Source of the DNA: Gymnodinialimonas sp. 202GB13-11
GTDB taxonomy: Bacteria > Pseudomonadota > Alphaproteobacteria > Rhodobacterales > Rhodobacteraceae
Assembly (NCBI RefSeq): GCF_040932485.1
Contig: NZ_JBFRBH010000001.1
Span: 806,001-870,000 of the forward strand
DNA length: 64,000 nucleotides
Direction of reading: 5' to 3'
In this document: in pieces, positions 62,762 to 64,000 of the stretch
Layout: each line of letters starts with the position of its first letter
Numbering within the stretch: the stretch's first letter is position 1
Made by a program: the position numbers and the translations under genes
Notes under the pieces: model-generated
Databases searched by the model: none
What the model saw: only the letters and a program-made list of their open reading frames with translations
Told to the model about the DNA's origin: nothing

Positions 62762-63643
62762 ATGGGTTATCCGGATGATATGAAAGTGCATCCCAAGGTG
62801 ACGGGGTTTTTCGACGAGGCGACGAACACCATTTCTTACGTCGTGCAGGAGCCTGACGGCCCGGCCTGCGCTGTGATCGATACGGTCCTCGACATCGACT
62901 ACGCGGCGGGACGGATCAGCTATGACAGCGCCGATGAGATCATCGCCTTCGTGCAAGAGAACGGGTTGCAGGTTGAATGGCTGATCGAGACCCATGTCCA
63001 CGCCGATCACCTTTCGGCTGCGCCCTATTTGCAGGAGAAACTGGGCGGCAAGATCGGCATCGGTGAGAAGATCACCGAGGTGCAGGAGGTCTTTGGCAAG
63101 GTCTTCAATGAGGGCACCGAATTTCAACGCGACGGCTCGCAATTCGATGCGCTGTTCAAGGACGGTGATACCTACGAAGTGGGCGCGATGACCTGTTTCG
63201 CCATGGCCACGCCCGGCCACACGCCCGCGTGCATGGTGCACGTGGCGGGTGATGCGGCGTTTGTCGGCGACACGTTGTTCATGCCGGATGGAGGTTCCGC
63301 CCGCTGCGATTTCCCGGGCGGCGATGCGGGGGAATTGTATGATTCCATTCAGAAAGTCCTCAGCATGCCCGATGCGATGCGACTGTTCATTTGCCACGAT
63401 TACGGGCCAGGCGGACGTGCGATTGCCTGGGAAACGACGGTGGCTGAGGAGCGTGAGCGCAACATCCACCTCGCGGGTGGCACGTCGCGAGAAGAGTTCA
63501 TCCGGGTGAGAGAAGAGCGGGATGCGACGCTGGCGATGCCCAAGCTGATTATCCCGTCGCTACAGGTGAATATGCGCGCAGGCGATATTCCGACGGATGG
63601 TGAAGGCCGCCCGGTTCTGAAGGTTCCGCTGAACGGATTGTGA
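62762..63643 (+). CDS. Persulfide dioxygenase / Blh-like MBL-fold hydrolase
   Basis: 293 residues. The metal motif THVHADH (His78, His80, Asp82, His83), then TPGHTPACMVHV, FVGDTLFMPDGGSARCDFPGG and CHDYGPGG are ETHE1/Blh-type mono-iron sulfur dioxygenase blocks. It oxidises persulfide to sulfite, detoxifying sulfide. Strong GAGGAGGG precedes the ATG at 62762, overlapping frames upstream being shadows. Commonly clustered with YeeE proteins and the regulator BigR; no BigR gene is visible here. Confidence 0.88.
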   Translation: MGYPDDMKVHPKVTGFFDEATNTISYVVQEPDGPACAVIDTVLDIDYAAGRISYDSADEIIAFVQENGLQVEWLIETHVHADHLSAAPYLQEKLGGKIGIGEKITEVQEVFGKVFNEGTEFQRDGSQFDALFKDGDTYEVGAMTCFAMATPGHTPACMVHVAGDAAFVGDTLFMPDGGSARCDFPGGDAGELYDSIQKVLSMPDAMRLFICHDYGPGGRAIAWETTVAEERERNIHLAGGTSREEFIRVREERDATLAMPKLIIPSLQVNMRAGDIPTDGEGRPVLKVPLNGL

Positions 63644-63703
63644 GGGATGTCCGGGAGACGCTCGGCTGACGCCTTCGCCCCTCCCACCATCCCGTAGGCC
63701 GTG

Positions 63704-64000
63704 TCACGCGGCCAGATCAATCCAAACCGGAACGTGATCGGAGGGCTTTTCGCGCCCCCGAACGTCCTTTTCGATCCAGCAATCCTGCAGCAGGTCAGCG
63801 GCCTCAGGCGAGAGCAGGTGGTGATCGATGCGGATCCCATCGTTCCGGTCCCACGCCCCGGCTTGATAGTCCCAAAAGGAATACATGCCCGGTGCCTGAT
63901 TTCGCGCGCGGAAGGCTTCGGTCAGCCCAAGGCTGAGCAGGCGGCGAAAGGCGGCGCGGCTTTCGGGGCGGGCAAGAGCATCTTCCTGCCAGACTTCAGG
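63704..64000 (-). CDS. xthA: Exodeoxyribonuclease III, C-terminal part (truncated by window edge)
   Basis: The frame runs off the right edge; 98 C-terminal residues are present. YSFWDYQAGAWDRNDGIRIDHHLLSP and KPSDHVPVWIDL are the ExoIII/APE family ends; the catalytic Asp-His pair (RIDHHL and SDHVP) is included. A Mg-dependent AP endonuclease in base excision repair. The internal ATG at 63886 is not the start. Confidence 0.93.
   Translation of the reverse strand, partial: PEVWQEDALARPESRAAFRRLLSLGLTEAFRARNQAPGMYSFWDYQAGAWDRNDGIRIDHHLLSPEAADLLQDCWIEKDVRGREKPSDHVPVWIDLAA

Overview
The window is about 64 kb of GC-rich DNA with dense, short-spaced operons and frequent ATGA or TAATG start/stop overlaps. 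The gene content points to an alphaproteobacterium of the Rhodobacteraceae (Roseobacter group). The main indicators are a tpa/pta/xsc taurine pathway with a MocR-type regulator, an infA-maf-rng cluster followed by yacG, many peptide-type ABC importers and a Zur-controlled znu locus. No phage, insertion sequence, CRISPR array, rRNA or replication origin was seen. There is one tRNA (Phe, GAA).

Layout. 1-3.9 kb: the tail of an alpha/beta-hydrolase-like protein, then znuA divergent from zur-znuC-znuB with two Zur-box-like sites between them. 3.9-5.7 kb: a coupled trio (SnoaL/ketosteroid-isomerase-like protein, GNAT acetyltransferase, nitrilase-family amidase). 5.8-10.1 kb: infA, an unrecognised gene, maf, a short RNase G, a lipoprotein lytic transglycosylase on the other strand, yacG and tRNA-Phe. 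10.1-15.1 kb: a type I secretion ABC protein and HlyD-type adaptor followed by an aminotransferase, plus a small membrane protein. 15.1-17.1 kb: threonine aldolase and a D-erythronate-dehydrogenase-like SDR. 17.2-25.6 kb: MocR/TauR-like regulator and a taurine (possibly N-methyltaurine) module of xsc, pta, tpa and a large FAD/aminomethyltransferase-type oxidase. 26.6-29.4 kb: two exported proteins, one resembling phosphodiester glycosidases and one with a formylglycine-generating-enzyme fold. 29.4-35.0 kb: an exported or anchored unknown, then a four-gene operon matching the mycobacterial decaprenyl-phosphoryl-arabinose pathway (HAD-UbiA fusion, GtrA, DprE1-like, DprE2-like). 35.1-37.3 kb: a 30-residue-repeat/Sel1 exported protein and an AhpD-like protein.

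37.4-49.5 kb is a catabolic regulon. An AraC regulator is divergent from a PhyH dioxygenase. A divergent metallo-beta-lactamase-fold protein, a family-5 binding protein, a second PhyH, two permeases, a double ATPase and a GH38 alpha-mannosidase follow. 49.6-55.4 kb holds a second complete Dpp/Opp-type importer on the opposite strand, with a small four-cysteine exported protein coupled into it; a related orphan binding protein lies at 60.2-61.7 kb. Between them are pnuC-nadR (NAD salvage), a universal stress protein and a DbpA-like DEAD-box helicase with a long basic tail. 61.9-63.6 kb is a sulfide/persulfide module (two YeeE/YedE half-transporters and an ETHE1/Blh-type dioxygenase). The window ends inside an exonuclease III gene.

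The most distinctive content is the arabinan-precursor-type operon with the phosphatase-like domain fused to the prenyltransferase, the paired exported phosphodiester-glycosidase-like/FGE-like genes, and the mannosidase/PhyH/ABC regulon with a metal-site-altered MBL protein. All functions are read from sequence motifs and gene order only.
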